Assembly: GCF_024323335.1 (NCBI RefSeq)
Contig: NC_066579.1
Location: forward strand, 353,221,400-353,285,399
Reading direction: 5' to 3'
Origin: Lathyrus oleraceus
Taxonomy: Eukaryota > Streptophyta > Magnoliopsida > Fabales > Fabaceae
Length of the DNA stretch: 64,000 nucleotides
Shown here: positions 50,127 to 60,919 of the stretch, in pieces
Layout of the letters: each line of letters opens with the position of its first letter
Position numbering within the stretch: position 1 is the stretch's first letter
Notes under the pieces: generated by a model
What the model was told of the DNA's origin: nothing
The model's database searches: none
Seen by the model: the letters and a program-made list of their open reading frames with translations, nothing else
Translations under genes and position numbers: made by a program

Positions 50127-53009
50127 AAGTCTTGCCAATGTAGGAAACAAGATTGAGTTGCTTTGAGGTCAAATTGAAGAAACTTAGTTCATGATCCTCA
50201 AAATTCAACTCCCTGTATCTTATCATATACTTGGAGTTAGACAAAATTGAGGCCAAATTCGAGCTCTTGGGCATTTTTTCTTTAAATCCATGTCTTGCTT
50301 TTTCATTTTGGTGATGGTTGAAGGTGGACCAGTCCGGTGAGGTCCACCGGAGAAGAAGACCGGAGTCTGGCTCCGACGATGTGTTGGAAGCATCTCAACC
50401 ATAGGATCCATTTAAATTGTTTTAATCCTATGCATTGGTTTTGATTACCACGCGTGCTTCTCAGTTGACTTAGGTCCATGTGGAATGTGCGCGCTGATCC
50501 ATCTGATCTGCCACCTCAATTAATCAGGGAGATTAGATGGTCCACGTTTTTTTGAATTTCTGTTAATTTCTTTTATTTGCATTATTTTTTTTAATTCATA
50601 TTAATTTCATTATTGATCTAAAAAATATGGGGCTTTCACCAAAAAATTCAAATATTTCTCTTTCATTTTCTGAATTAAAATTATTTTTTGGATCAATATT
50701 GATATTTTTCATGATTTAATTGTTTTTGTATATATTTTTAATTGTTTAAAAATACTTCTGACTTTTCAAAAATAGTGAAAAAAATTCTCTAAGGTCCTTT
50801 GACCTAGTTTGACCTATGATAAATCTCTTGGCCATTTATTTGGTGTTTTGAAGAGGTTTTAGGTTTTTGATAAAACATAATTTAATTTAATGCATTTTTA
50901 ATTGATTTTTCATTTGTTTAATTGAAAATAAATTGTGTTGAGCCATTTTTATTGACTTGTGAAGTTTGACTATGTGTTTAGGCCTTGGTCAATGTTGATT
51001 TGACTTTTGTTGGATTAAAGTCATTGGATTTAGGGGATTGATGAAATGTATATTTCATCTCCCAAAATGAATGGATGATTTTAATTTGATAAAACTCCTC
51101 CCATGACCAATTTGTGTTTGTCTCATCTCCCCTCCCTCTTCATCTTCAATCCCTTTCTATCCCATTCCTCTCATTGGCCAATGACATCTCAATATCCTAA
51201 GACTAATTGGTTCATGAACCAATACAAGTATGGATGAGATTAGGTCCACCCTTGGTTCATCTTCTTTTTGTGTGTGGTATGTTTTAGGAGTATGGTTCAT
51301 TATACCATATCTCTAACATGCATTAACACCAAAAAAATTATTTCCCGGCCTCAGATAGTTGTGACTTCTACATAAGTCCAATTACGATTGCTTAACATAG
51401 CGCTAAATTTTGACACAAAAGGCATAACATTCTAGTAAGTGAGATTGTATGTCTCCCCCCCCCCCCCCCCCTTTCATGGTATTGTGTGGAAACTTGGCCT
51501 TTTTTCCTTCCTTTGGAAGATGTCTTGGTTCAAGCATCCATGTTTGTGAATAGAGGGTTAAGTGTTCTCCAAAGAATGACTTAAACAATTGAAAAGCAAA
51601 ACTCCACTAACTTCTAATCAACTAACATTTGACTAACTTTTTAATTTCAAGTCATTTACTTTATGCACTTTAAATTCAAGTCATTTATCATTTGTCATTA
51701 TACATATCATTTAACTTGTTTATGTTTATGCCATTTTCACTTTGCTCACTTGAGCCATATATTGTGATTGTGTATACTTGTTTGTGTATCTTGTTTGTGT
51801 TTGTGGTCTTAGGACCTTAAAATACTTAATAAATAACAAAAACCCCTAAAAAATGTTTGTGTGGACTGTTAGATTTGACCGGAGCTTTAGACTTAGAATT
51901 AGGCAACATTCCCTATGCAAAAGGACTTGGCCAATGTCAACATTTCTGAAACCAAGTCATTATGATGTGAGTTTTCATCCGATGCAAGTATTGGGATCCA
52001 CTTGAGTTCATCTGCGACATGGTCTTGATGCAAATGTTACTTTGAACCTGTGTCTAATGCCTTATTCTGAGCCATTCAAGGAGTATGTCATCTGATACAT
52101 GGGGAAGATTATGAAGAAGGCCATGAAGTTGTTAGCTTGGATATGACTATCTTTATTTGATGCCTTGCTCTTCATCTTGCTTGCTTATTGATATCGCTTG
52201 ATTTTAAAGTCCAAAGGAAAAGTGGGTTTCTATAAGACATTCTTGTCTATTGGATTGCATTCCATTGGTCAGATCTTTTTAACTCTTAACTTTTAAATTT
52301 TTGATTAGGATTAGTCTCTTCATCTCCTCCCACTTCTTAAATTTCAAATCTCTCTCTCTTTTCAAAATCTTCTTTGCCTGTGATTTCAAAACTTAGGCTA
52401 TATTGCAAATTAGAAACTTTGGCCTTATGTCATTGCATTTTTTAAACTCTTTTCTTAAATCAAACTTGTAAATGAATCTAATCATATTGACTTAAAATTT
52501 TAAAAGACAAAAAGAACTAACACTCATTCAAACTCTTTTAGGCCCTTTTGTGCCTCTTTTAAACTTAAACTTTTATTAAAAGTAATCCACTCATTTTGAA
52601 ATTGTTACCACGACCTACGAGGTTTTGATCCCTCATTTTTATATTGGTACGTAGGCACAAGTCCGAAGGTCTTGTCAAACACAAAAATATGATTAATGAA
52701 TTCTTTTCTCATCCCATCACTCTATTTATTGCAAACATCATTTTATACTAAAACACATGCACACATAAAAAAGGGCTCCCTAGGAGTACCTAGGACACTT
52801 TGGGTGCTAACACCTTCCCTTTGTGTAACCAACCCCCTTTACCCGTAATCTCTGGCATTTTATTTGTTTTGATTTGAAAACTTCTTATCCTTGGGTTTTG
52901 TTCTTACTTTTCCCCTTTTCCTTTGGAAATAATAAAATCATGATGGCGACTCTGGTTTTATTGACGTTAAGTTCATCCATAGCTTAATGGTCATTAATTT
53001 ACCGCTACA
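50127..53009 (+). repeat. 3' LTR of second Ogre, remainder
   Basis: Continues the LTR after the Copia element; total LTR length without insertion is 4727 bp. It includes a run of C residues at about 51455-51471 and ends AATTTACCGCTACA at 53009. Confidence 0.85.
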
Positions 53010-53014
53010 TTAGG

Positions 53015-53617
53015 GAATTCCAGTTTTGACCAGTTGACTTTCTCTGGTTAAATTCTTTGAACCAACTTGCAAACTTGAAGTTATTTTGATCTTTGGGACT
53101 CGTGGAGGATCATATATGTATAATATGATGTGAAATAAAGTATACCTTGATATGTTGGGCCAATTGTTGAAGAAACTCGTTGAGGAAGTCACACAAGATA
53201 CCCAACTGAATTAAGGCTTCCAAGGCCAACAAGCTTCAAACTCTTGATGATTTCTTGGTCCAAATGATAAATGAAGAACATGGGGATCCATATATGATGC
53301 CTAGAACCATTGTGAACCATCTCTTGATTGATCTCCTTGTCCCGAGGGTCTCAAACCCTAGTTGTGAGCTTGATAAGGCATTGGTGGATGTACATACTAC
53401 CTACAAGAGGAACAAAGCTATACATAGACATATTTTTGGTATTTTGGTTAGTAAACAAAGAAAATAAAGTATGATACAATCAAATGTGTTTGGTGATCTC
53501 TCCCAATGCAAACCCAAGGAATGAGGGGTAATGAGGATGCCAAGGTGTGATCCCAATGCCAATGCAAAGCTATGAGATGGCATGAGGGATCTTAGGGGTC
53601 AAAATTGGGGTCTTACA
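53015..53617 (-). repeat. 5' LTR of host Ogre, outer part (5' end of LTR)
   Basis: Resumes the inverted LTR after the second Ogre and ends GGGGTCTTACA at 53617, the outer terminus. It matches, in reverse, the first 600 bp of the solo LTR at 2240. Confidence 0.85.
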
Positions 53618-53630
53618 CATGCGCACATAG

Positions 53631-53849
53631 GTCAACACATAGATGATCTGGTAAATGTATAAGTAGACATATTGTAGGATAGGTCAACACATACGATGCA
53701 TTATTAAATCCCATAGGTTCTATTTTATGCGCTAACTGAATAAGCCAACCTATAGGAAACATATTTCCTTGATAGGTCGACACATGCCTTTGATCAGGTC
53801 GATACATTGCTTCAATATGTCAACACATGGCTCATACAAGTCAACCTAT
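53631..53849. repeat. Cluster of eight GTCRACACAT-like motifs
   Basis: Motif copies start at 53631, 53663, 53683, 53744, 53776, 53798, 53819 and 53840 (GTCAACACAT, GTAGACAT, GTCAACACAT, GCCAACCTAT, GTCGACACAT, GTCGATACAT, GTCAACACAT, GTCAACCTAT). Spacings are 32, 20, 61, 32, 22, 21 and 21 bp. The motif is more diverged and less palindromic than the two other clusters. Confidence 0.65.
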
Positions 53850-54626
53850 TGATCAAAAACTTTGAAAATTTTCCTTAGTTTTCATTCCTTTTGCATTGCT
53901 TTTGCTTTCTATTGGCCACATACATATAAATACCATATACATGCATCATTCTCTAGTAAGATTTCTAGAGTGAGTAAAACCTACATGAATCAAGGATTCC
54001 AAAGCATCTCATCATCTTCAATTCATTTTATGCATACACACAATCAAACTACACATAATCATTTTTTGATTGGGTGCCATCTAGATTAGGATTGATAACG
54101 TCCAATTAGGTTTGTTGTACCGAGAATATTGGGTTGAGATCTTTGAGGATTCAAATCAGAAAACCGAGGTGGGGTTTTCCTTCAAGATATTTAGGGTTTG
54201 AAGGTTTTGGACATGATTGTGAAATTCAGATTCGATCGAGTGAAAGCCTTGGGACTAAGTGTGTCGTGTAGGGGAGTAGCGTGAAATGGTGAATCGTGTT
54301 GACAAATATTGGGTTCAACAATTGCGCGTTTGAGATTAATTCAGTCGGATGAAAGCCTTTACACACGGAGGTCGTGCAAGGAAGCAACAACAACAGGTAA
54401 ATTGAAGCAGCATTGTTAGTGTCTTGATCAATCTTTGATCAAGGTTTTTGGAGGTGTTAGAGTCGGGAACAAACTTAAGGTTTGTGGGATTTGATCTCTC
54501 ATCTCTTGTATACATATATTTTCAAAGTAATATTTATTATAATAATATCTCAATTCAAATTTGATTTGAGGGCACACATATCCATAGTGAGGTCGATTGA
54601 CTAACTGCCTAAACAAATCCTTGTGT

Positions 54627-54627
54627 C

Positions 54628-54658
<31 letters not shown>

Positions 54659-54659
54659 G

Positions 54660-54691
<32 letters not shown>

Positions 54692-54706
54692 TTATCTATC
54701 TATCTC
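54627..54706. repeat. CT and TATC microsatellite
   Basis: A CT run followed by about 17 TATC units with a few substitutions. Confidence 0.93.
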
Positions 54707-55213
54707 TTTTATTTTTCAATTTACAAATTGTCAATTACTTTGATCACCGGATCAACATAGTTTTGATCATAATTTTGATTACATTTTGAATCTTGTGTTT
54801 GTTGTATTGATCACTAGCCATTTGATTGTGATTGGATTTCTTAGAACAACAAACACCATATAAAACTACAAACTTTGTTTTTCGCACATCAAGTGTTCGA
54901 CAAGTTGTTTGAATTAGTTTTGTGTGTGTGGATATCATTAGACATGGATTTTTACTATTGTAGAGTATTCAATTAGTTGCGCTTAATTGTTGTTGCTTGA
55001 CTTGTGGGTTATTATCATAACATTCACACCTTTACGCATATCTGGGCTATACAATAGTAGGTTCGGTTAGACGATTTTTGATCTAGGAAATATTTGAGAC
55101 TTGCTTCTGTGTCATAAATTTTCTATGTCAGATTTTCAGATATATTTTTAACTTGGGATCTATTCAACCCCCCCCCCCCCTACTCCTTCTAGATCTAGGC
55201 CTATCGTCCAACA

Positions 55214-55400
55214 AGAGCTTGAGAAGAAGAAATAGTGTTGAAGGTTACATGAAAACGTAAGATTTTAGGGTTCAGAGAAGAAGAAGTTGCGAAAGGTAGA
55301 AACGAGAAAATGAGAGTGTATATATATTTGTGGAAGAAGGCCTTTAAGTTTCCCTCTAAAAATCTGAACAAATGGGGTTTTGGTTTTTTGGATAAAAAAT
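55214..55400 (-). promoter_or_regulatory. Promoter-like stretch of a lost minus-strand gene
   Basis: On the minus strand a TATA-like run (AAATATATATACACTCTC, about 55314-55335) is followed by a pyrimidine-rich stretch with CTTCTTCTTCTCTGAACCCTAAAATC, typical of a plant 5' untranslated leader. It is cut at 55213 by the LTR remnant. Whether the gene continues on the far side of the transposon stack cannot be seen here. Confidence 0.3.
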
Positions 55401-57064
55401 TAATTAAATGATTTTCTTTTAATGTGGTTACTTCTTGTGGCTAAAGATACCTTGGAATTTGGAAACACAATTAGTAGATTCACGCATGTAAGATGATGTA
55501 AGAGATATGTGATAGTGGTTATGATGACGATGACGTATACAAACTATCTTGAACAATGTCGAGAGTTTACTTAAAATTCCACATTTCATCCATATTGCAA
55601 ACAACGATTGAAAGTGTCATTTGGGAGGTGCATCTTTTAGTCTGAGAGTTTCTACTCAACATACTAGACAAAAGTGGAAATGTGAGATAAACATGCATGC
55701 TAAGCGCGTGTAGCTAAAACGAATGTTAGATGCTAAACTCATAAGTAGTCGACAGGAAACAAATTGATTCTCGATAGGGGTAGTAGGAAGACTTGAAGAT
55801 GTATTTTGATAGAAGCAGTCAGGAGACTTAAGGGCAGTTGTCGACATTGGTAGCAGTTTGCAGCGGTTCAAGAAATGAAGACACATGGAGGAAAAACAGA
55901 GGATAAGAGGCCCCATAATAATGTACGTGTTGAGTACTTGAAAGTTGACCATTATCGATGGTTATTGATGTGCATAGTATATAAATAGTTATTGTCTCTG
56001 TGACAAGGGTTCACAATTTTCACTATTGTTCTCTATAGAATTTAAACTTCCAAGTTACAGAGACGGAATTTGTGAGAGATGTATGAATTTGCATCATACT
56101 TTTAATCCAAACATTTTTACTCAATTGTTTCAATTGTTGTCTGCATTTAGTTTATCTTTTCAAACATTTTTGCATCTTACTTATTGGAAGTTCTATCTAA
56201 TTGTTTCACATTTAAACAATAAGTTATTGAACACTGACATATTTTCTCAGACTTTTGCATAAATTATCCTTAAGATTTTTTTCGAGTTTAATCTCTTAAA
56301 TGAACAATTAAATAGGAACATATTGGAGCATTCATTGCATAATGCGATGAGGGAAATCAAAATGAGTAATACAAGTTACAATTGTTTCATCTATCTTTGA
56401 TAGTAACAACTTTGACTTGATATTCTCTTTTACCAGCAAACACTATTCAAACGTGAGTAGACATTGAAGATGTTTCCATAATAGATTTTATTAGCTTCAA
56501 CTTAAAGTTACAACAACTAATTTAATAAATTTGAAATAACAAGTAGAAGAATCGACTGCAGACTTTAGGGGTGATTACAAGTTAGGTTGAGTCTAATTTG
56601 ATTAAATCTAATACTCAATCCAATCAATAGTATTTGGTTTGGGTTGAATGTTCACTCTTTACTTTTAAGATTAAACCCGAACCAAACAAATCTATTCATC
56701 AACGAGTTGAATTGGATTGGATTCTCAGGTTACCCATTAAATATAATTTTTAAATTTTAAATAAAATATCAATTCATTTAACATATTTATTTTACAAAAA
56801 CATCAAAAAAAATCATAAAATTTTAATATTTAAATTTAATATAATATATCGTATAATATCTAAAAACTAATTTCACAGTTTAAATTCAAAAACAAATACA
56901 AATGGTGTAAAGATTTATAGTGTATCAAATAAGTGCACATGTATATTTTAAGTTTAATCAGTGTCCCGGTCCCTTAACTTTATTTAAAATTTTAATTTGG
57001 TCCCTTATATGATAAATGTTAGGTTTTATCTCTAAAAACTATTCCGTCAAAAGATCGTAAAATA

Positions 57065-57068
<4 letters not shown>
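55401..57068. other. Unassigned AT-rich DNA
   Basis: No gene recognised. 56570-56760 resembles a common plant intergenic repeat (GAATTGGATTGGATTCTC, GGTTACCCATTAAATAT). 56955-57010 has CGGTCCCTTAACTTTA and TTTGGTCCCTTATATG, which looks like the end of a non-autonomous DNA transposon. Neither could be bounded. A 78-codon plus-strand frame at 56026-56262 has no family features. Confidence 0.4.

Positions 57069-57157
<89 letters not shown>
57069..57157. repeat. AT microsatellite
   Basis: About 89 bp of uninterrupted AT repeats. Confidence 0.95.
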
Positions 57158-57159
<2 letters not shown>

Positions 57160-58855
57160 CCGATAAAAATTCATAGGATTTTTCTGAATGTTCAATTTCA
57201 ATTATTTTTTAAAATCCATTAAAATCATATATGTCTTTTAAAAATTCCGTAAATATTCATGAAATTCTTCAAAAATTTGATAAAAGCTCAATTTTTTTAA
57301 AAAATTAAAAAAAAATAAAATTTTAAAAAATATAAATAATTTCAAATGATATTATGATAAAAACATAAAGAATGTGGAGGTGGCATGTTTAATTTAGAGG
57401 TAGTAGGAAGATTCCTCTAAGGCGCGCCCGTACAATTTGCGTATGGATTTTTTTTTATAATGGACTGCCAATAGATCGATAAATCCTTGTATAATAAGAA
57501 TAAAGTATAAAAACATTAGAATATACTTTATTTATAGAATTTGAGTTCACTTTTATCCAATTCAATGTAATATTTACAATAGCATTTAATTATTTGTGTT
57601 GAACCTATGAATTTAGTAATAAAAATATTATAATGTAATAAATTATGAAGTTATATAATATAGTAATTTAATTTAATATAGAAACCTTTAAAATTTCATA
57701 AACATTTCAATAATATTATAATTTAATAATTAACTACTTTTTGTCAAGTGATTAATAATTTTATATTAATTTAAAATTTGTATATTTATAAAAAGTTTAA
57801 TTTGAAACACTTTAGTTAGAATGGTCAAATAAGAAGAATAAAAACTAAATTTACATTATTCTTAAATTAAATATATAAAGTTCTCTTAAACCAATTAAGT
57901 TGGTAGTTATGAATGGACATCAAATGTGGAGGTGTTAGTTCGAATATGCTAACATTTTACTAGTTCATCTTCAAAGACTTAACTAAAACTAATGATCATG
58001 GTTCACGAACTGCCCTTGAACCAATTCACGTTTATGGTTTGATTCACTTTGTAATAATTATTTCAATAAAAATGCAATTAACTGTTAAAATATTTTTAAT
58101 TCAATTTAAAATTATTTTTGAACCAATTTGTTTTTTATAAACTAGTTTATAATCATTTGCAATTATAAACCTAAATTCTATTTTGAATTCTTTTAGAGTC
58201 AATTATTTAATTTTAAAAAAAAATTAATTTAAAAAATATATATTTTCAGAATATTTTTTCTAAAAGAAAAAATTATATTTTATATTTTTTCAGAAATTTT
58301 TTTCTTCGAAAATTCCTATATTTTTTTCGGAATTTTTTTTATTTTCCATAAAAGAAATTATTCTAAACTTTTTTTTTAATTTTGTGGAATATATTTTTTT
58401 TTTATTTTCCAGTATAAATTTTTTTTATGTTTTTGTGAAAAAACTTTTTTTTTCAAAATAATATTTTTTTTCTTTATATATTTTTAATTTTCATAATTTT
58501 TTTTTGAAAAAATATATTATACTTTAACTTTTGGAATAAATTTTTATTTTTCGAAAAAAATAATATTTATTAGTTTTCAGAAAAAGATTATATATATTAG
58601 AATTGTTTAAATTAGATGATTTAATTTCTTAATCATTTAAGTGATTTAGTTTTTACATGATGGAATACAATTCAAAAATAAAATAAAACTCATTGTATAA
58701 AGTAATCCAGATATAGTTTTTATATGTTTAAAATAAAATTATATTTTTCAAAAAATGTATATTTGAAAACTACATTACAAAAATAAAATAAAATTCATTG
58801 TATAAAGTAATCCAGATATATCCATTATTCAATTAACTTAAAATATTTCTTTTAG
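57158..58855. other. Very AT-rich DNA with T and A tracts
   Basis: No gene seen. 58200-58600 is dominated by T-tracts alternating with TTTTCAGAA/TTTTCGGAA-like words and short A-tracts. A 43-bp segment occurs twice near the right end (58673-58715 and 58778-58820). Confidence 0.5.
58673..58820. repeat. Direct repeat, 43 bp, offset 105 bp
   Basis: 58673-58715 and 58778-58820 match except for one base (AAACTCATTG against AAATTCATTG); both contain TAAAGTAATCCAGATATA. A tandem duplication just upstream of the SPH reading frame. Confidence 0.88.
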
Positions 58856-59272
58856 TATTTAAAGAGATGGTGTAATACAAGCTTATGCATTACCATCATC
58901 AAACAAAATCAATGGGTTTCATTCACTACAATATCAAGATGGTTACCTCCCGTTGAGCCACACAAAGTTTTCATCTCAATAAAAAATGACTTGCCCAACA
59001 ACACTTTAGGATCTTTAATAGTTTCTTGTGGCAATGATTCACATATTAAACTTAATGTGGGTGGTAACTACGATTATGAAACAATGCATAAGGAAAAAAT
59101 TGTGGAATGCAGTGCTACGTGGTCGGACTGGTCCAATGCTTGGGTCGGATATGATTTCTATGATGAACCTTATTATCCAGGCACTTATTTTTCTGTGAGA
59201 GATGATGGTTTCTATCAGTCTTTTCCTGGTACTAAATTTAAATTTGATACATATTGGAGACCTAAACAATGA
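58856..59272 (+). CDS. Plant self-incompatibility protein S1 homologue (SPH family), 5' end missing
   Basis: The frame ending at TGA 59270-59272 encodes a typical SPH core. It starts with PHKVFISIKNDLPNN, continues with LIVSCGNDSH, then ECSATW, and finishes with the family signature FSVRDDGFY before a final W. SPH proteins are small secreted plant proteins; the founder is the poppy stigma S determinant, and most homologues have unknown roles in reproductive or other signalling. The frame is open from 58856, but no ATG and no signal peptide lie in it. An ATG at 58912 is in another frame. Either the 5' end is lost or frameshifted (pseudogene) or a 5' exon is unrecognised. Only two of the usual four conserved cysteines are visible. 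It is the clearest non-transposon protein here. Confidence 0.7.
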   Translation, partial: YLKRWCNTSLCITIIKQNQWVSFTTISRWLPPVEPHKVFISIKNDLPNNTLGSLIVSCGNDSHIKLNVGGNYDYETMHKEKIVECSATWSDWSNAWVGYDFYDEPYYPGTYFSVRDDGFYQSFPGTKFKFDTYWRPKQ

Positions 59273-60365
59273 TCACCATCATGTATAATTTGAAATCTTG
59301 TATTCTTTAAATAAAATGTATCGGCAAGATCAAATAAAAAAATTCCAATTAAATTTATTATTGTATTTGTTTTACAGTTGCAACAATGTGACGAATTAAG
59401 TGGTGTCACGGATTTTAGTTCACTTGCATGAATAACTCAAAATTCTATCGGATATTTTGTGTGAAAATTTTGAGAAAATATATGAGTGCTAAAAGGTTTT
59501 ATGTTTGAATTCAGAGCAATTAGATAAAAGTTTAAAGAAGTAAATGCAGAAGTATTTAAAGGGATAAAATAAATAAATAAATAAATAAATAGTAAAGCAA
59601 TTGGATGAAAAATGCTTGAATTAAAAATGAGATACAAGTTCATAAATTTCTCACGAATTTTTTATCTTTGTAACTCGATTATGTAAATTCTAAGGAAAAC
59701 AGAATGAAAATATAATTTTTTTTCTTCACATAATTGAAATCTACTTATATACTATGTACATCAATAATTATCAATAACAATTAACTCTCTAGAACTCAAC
59801 ATGTATCTTGTGACGTGGGTTTTTGTCTTCTGATATGTTTCCATTGATATTTGGTTCTGGAACTGCTTCAAACCATTATTGTTGTCAAAAAATGCCTTTG
59901 AGTCACCCAACCATGTCCGTCGAAAAGTCCACTTGTCGAATTTGCAACTTGGTGTCGACAACATGACTTAGCTAACTGCAATTAGTATTTATATCCACCT
60001 TGTATCTCACATTCATGTAGAAAAGGTTAAGTCGAAAATCTCAGGCTAAAAGATGCCCCCCAAAAATATCATTTTTGAACATATTTACAATATGTAATAG
60101 AGATTGTATTTTTTAGTAAAAATCTCAGCATTATTCAAACTTTTATGCATACATCATCATCCTCGTGACTATCCTACCTAGTTGTCACATCTGTAATCGT
60201 GCAGGTGCCAACCATTATGACTCATATTTTCAAGGTCATTGTGGACCACAAAAATTAATCGTATTAAATAAAAGGGAAATCATTAATTAGTAATGATTTA
60301 AGTCAAAAAATCAAAGCGTTAGTGTTTTAATTATTGGAGGGAAAAACTGAAAAGTTTCACACCAA
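59273..60365. other. Unassigned intergenic DNA
   Basis: No gene recognised. An AAAT microsatellite lies at about 59565-59592. A minus-strand 67-codon frame at 59761-59964 shows no family features. The right end leads into the TATA-like element of the next reading frame. Confidence 0.4.
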
Positions 60366-60495
60366 GAGATATATAACACCTCTTTCACTTCTTTCTTGTG
60401 TTTCACCATATTTCTCTCTTTTCTTAACCCTGAGAACTCTTATTTTCTGCAACCTCCATTTTCACATTCTCTTCTAATCAAGTTCTAGAAAACAA
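60366..60495 (+). promoter_or_regulatory. Promoter and 5' leader of decayed plant-mobile-domain-like frame
   Basis: GATATATAACACCTC at about 60368-60382 is a good TATA element. It is followed by a CT-rich leader (CTTTCACTTCTTTCTTG) and an ATG at 60496 in the context AACAAATGGC, which is favourable for plants. Confidence 0.45.
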
Positions 60496-60919
60496 ATGGC
60501 TTCCTTTTCAAGTACAAAAAAACAACTTTCAATCTCTTATATTGTCGATATTCAAGGTTCTCTCTATTATAGAAATCAAACTTATGTCCAGAACCACCAA
60601 TGAAGAAGGAAAATCCAGTCTTCTAGGCTTCCCATATACTAATTCCCTTCTTTATTACAGGTAGTGCTCATGCATTCTTGGTCCTTTACCCAAATCGTCT
60701 GTAAAGCCTTGCTTACCCTATTGCAAACCTCATGCATTTGAGGACAAAAAGCTTTGAATTAGGGTTCATTGACCAACCCTACCGTGTATTCTGTTCTTCT
60801 CCTTCTACCAAGAGTGAAGCCTATCTCAATTAGTTGAATAGAGTGGAAAACAAGAAAGGAAAATTATAGAAATATCAAGGCATCTTCGACCTAATTCAGC
60901 TATCAAGAACTGGCCCAAG
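60496..60919 (+). pseudogene. Plant-mobile-domain-like protein, decayed and truncated
   Basis: Starts with an ATG at 60496 (35 codons to a stop). Family-like stretches then appear in changing frames: LLGFPYTNSLLYY, then AHAFLVLYPNRL, then ELGFIDQPYRVFC and KSEAYLN, and finally YQGIFDLIQLSRTGP. In the last part two TAG codons stand where tryptophan (TGG) would be expected. The arrangement resembles the N-terminal half of plant mobile domain (PMD) proteins, which occur both as transposase-linked proteins and as domesticated silencing factors. The frame is cut at 60920 by a long LTR. The family call rests on recalled motif style and is moderate at best. Confidence 0.4.

Larger units (their letters stand above)
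11580..53009 (+). mobile_element. Second Ogre, plus strand, internally deleted, with nested insertions
   Basis: An Ogre in plus orientation inserted in the host Ogre LTR. Its ends are TGTAAGACCCTAATTTTGTC at 11580 and TTTACCGCTACA at 53009. Flanks are CTAGG (11575-11579) and TTAGG (53010-53014), a target duplication with one C/T change. What remains is a 5' LTR remnant, the end of RNase H plus integrase (37286-38728), a 3' region with tandem repeats, and the 3' LTR. The PBS, ORF1, gag, protease and most of RT are deleted. The gag-only element sits in its 5' LTR and the Copia element in its 3' LTR. Confidence 0.85.
1..53617 (-). mobile_element. Host Ogre (Ty3/Tat) element, minus strand, 5' part, with nested insertions
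   Basis: This is the outermost element of the stack. Read on the minus strand it runs from the 5' LTR (outer end 53617, reverse complement beginning TGTAAGACCCCAATTTTGAC; inner end 7401) through the PBS (7374-7391) and leader (6979-7373 and 1787-2239) to ORF1 (281-1786) and the start of gag (1-235), then leaves the window. The LTR totals about 4.78 kb once the inserted Ogre and its target duplication are removed. Order and motifs match the Ogre family known from legumes. Its outer target duplication should start at 53618 (CATGC); the partner copy lies off-window. Being outermost, with many stops and frameshifts, it is the oldest layer of the stack. Confidence 0.8.
53618..55213 (+). mobile_element. 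Probable Copia (SIRE-like) LTR remnant, plus strand
   Basis: Ends TATTCAA, then a 13-C run (55168-55180), then CTTCTAGATCTAGGCC and TCGTCCAACA at 55213. A pyrimidine/C-rich terminus of this kind is usual for SIRE/Maximus Copia LTRs in legumes. No primer binding site follows, so this would be a 3' or solo LTR. The host Ogre inserted in it at 53618. No coding sequence was seen. The family assignment is from the terminus only. Confidence 0.4.

Noticed and set aside
57019..57201. Frame of alternating IY residues
   Set aside because: Translation of the AT microsatellite.
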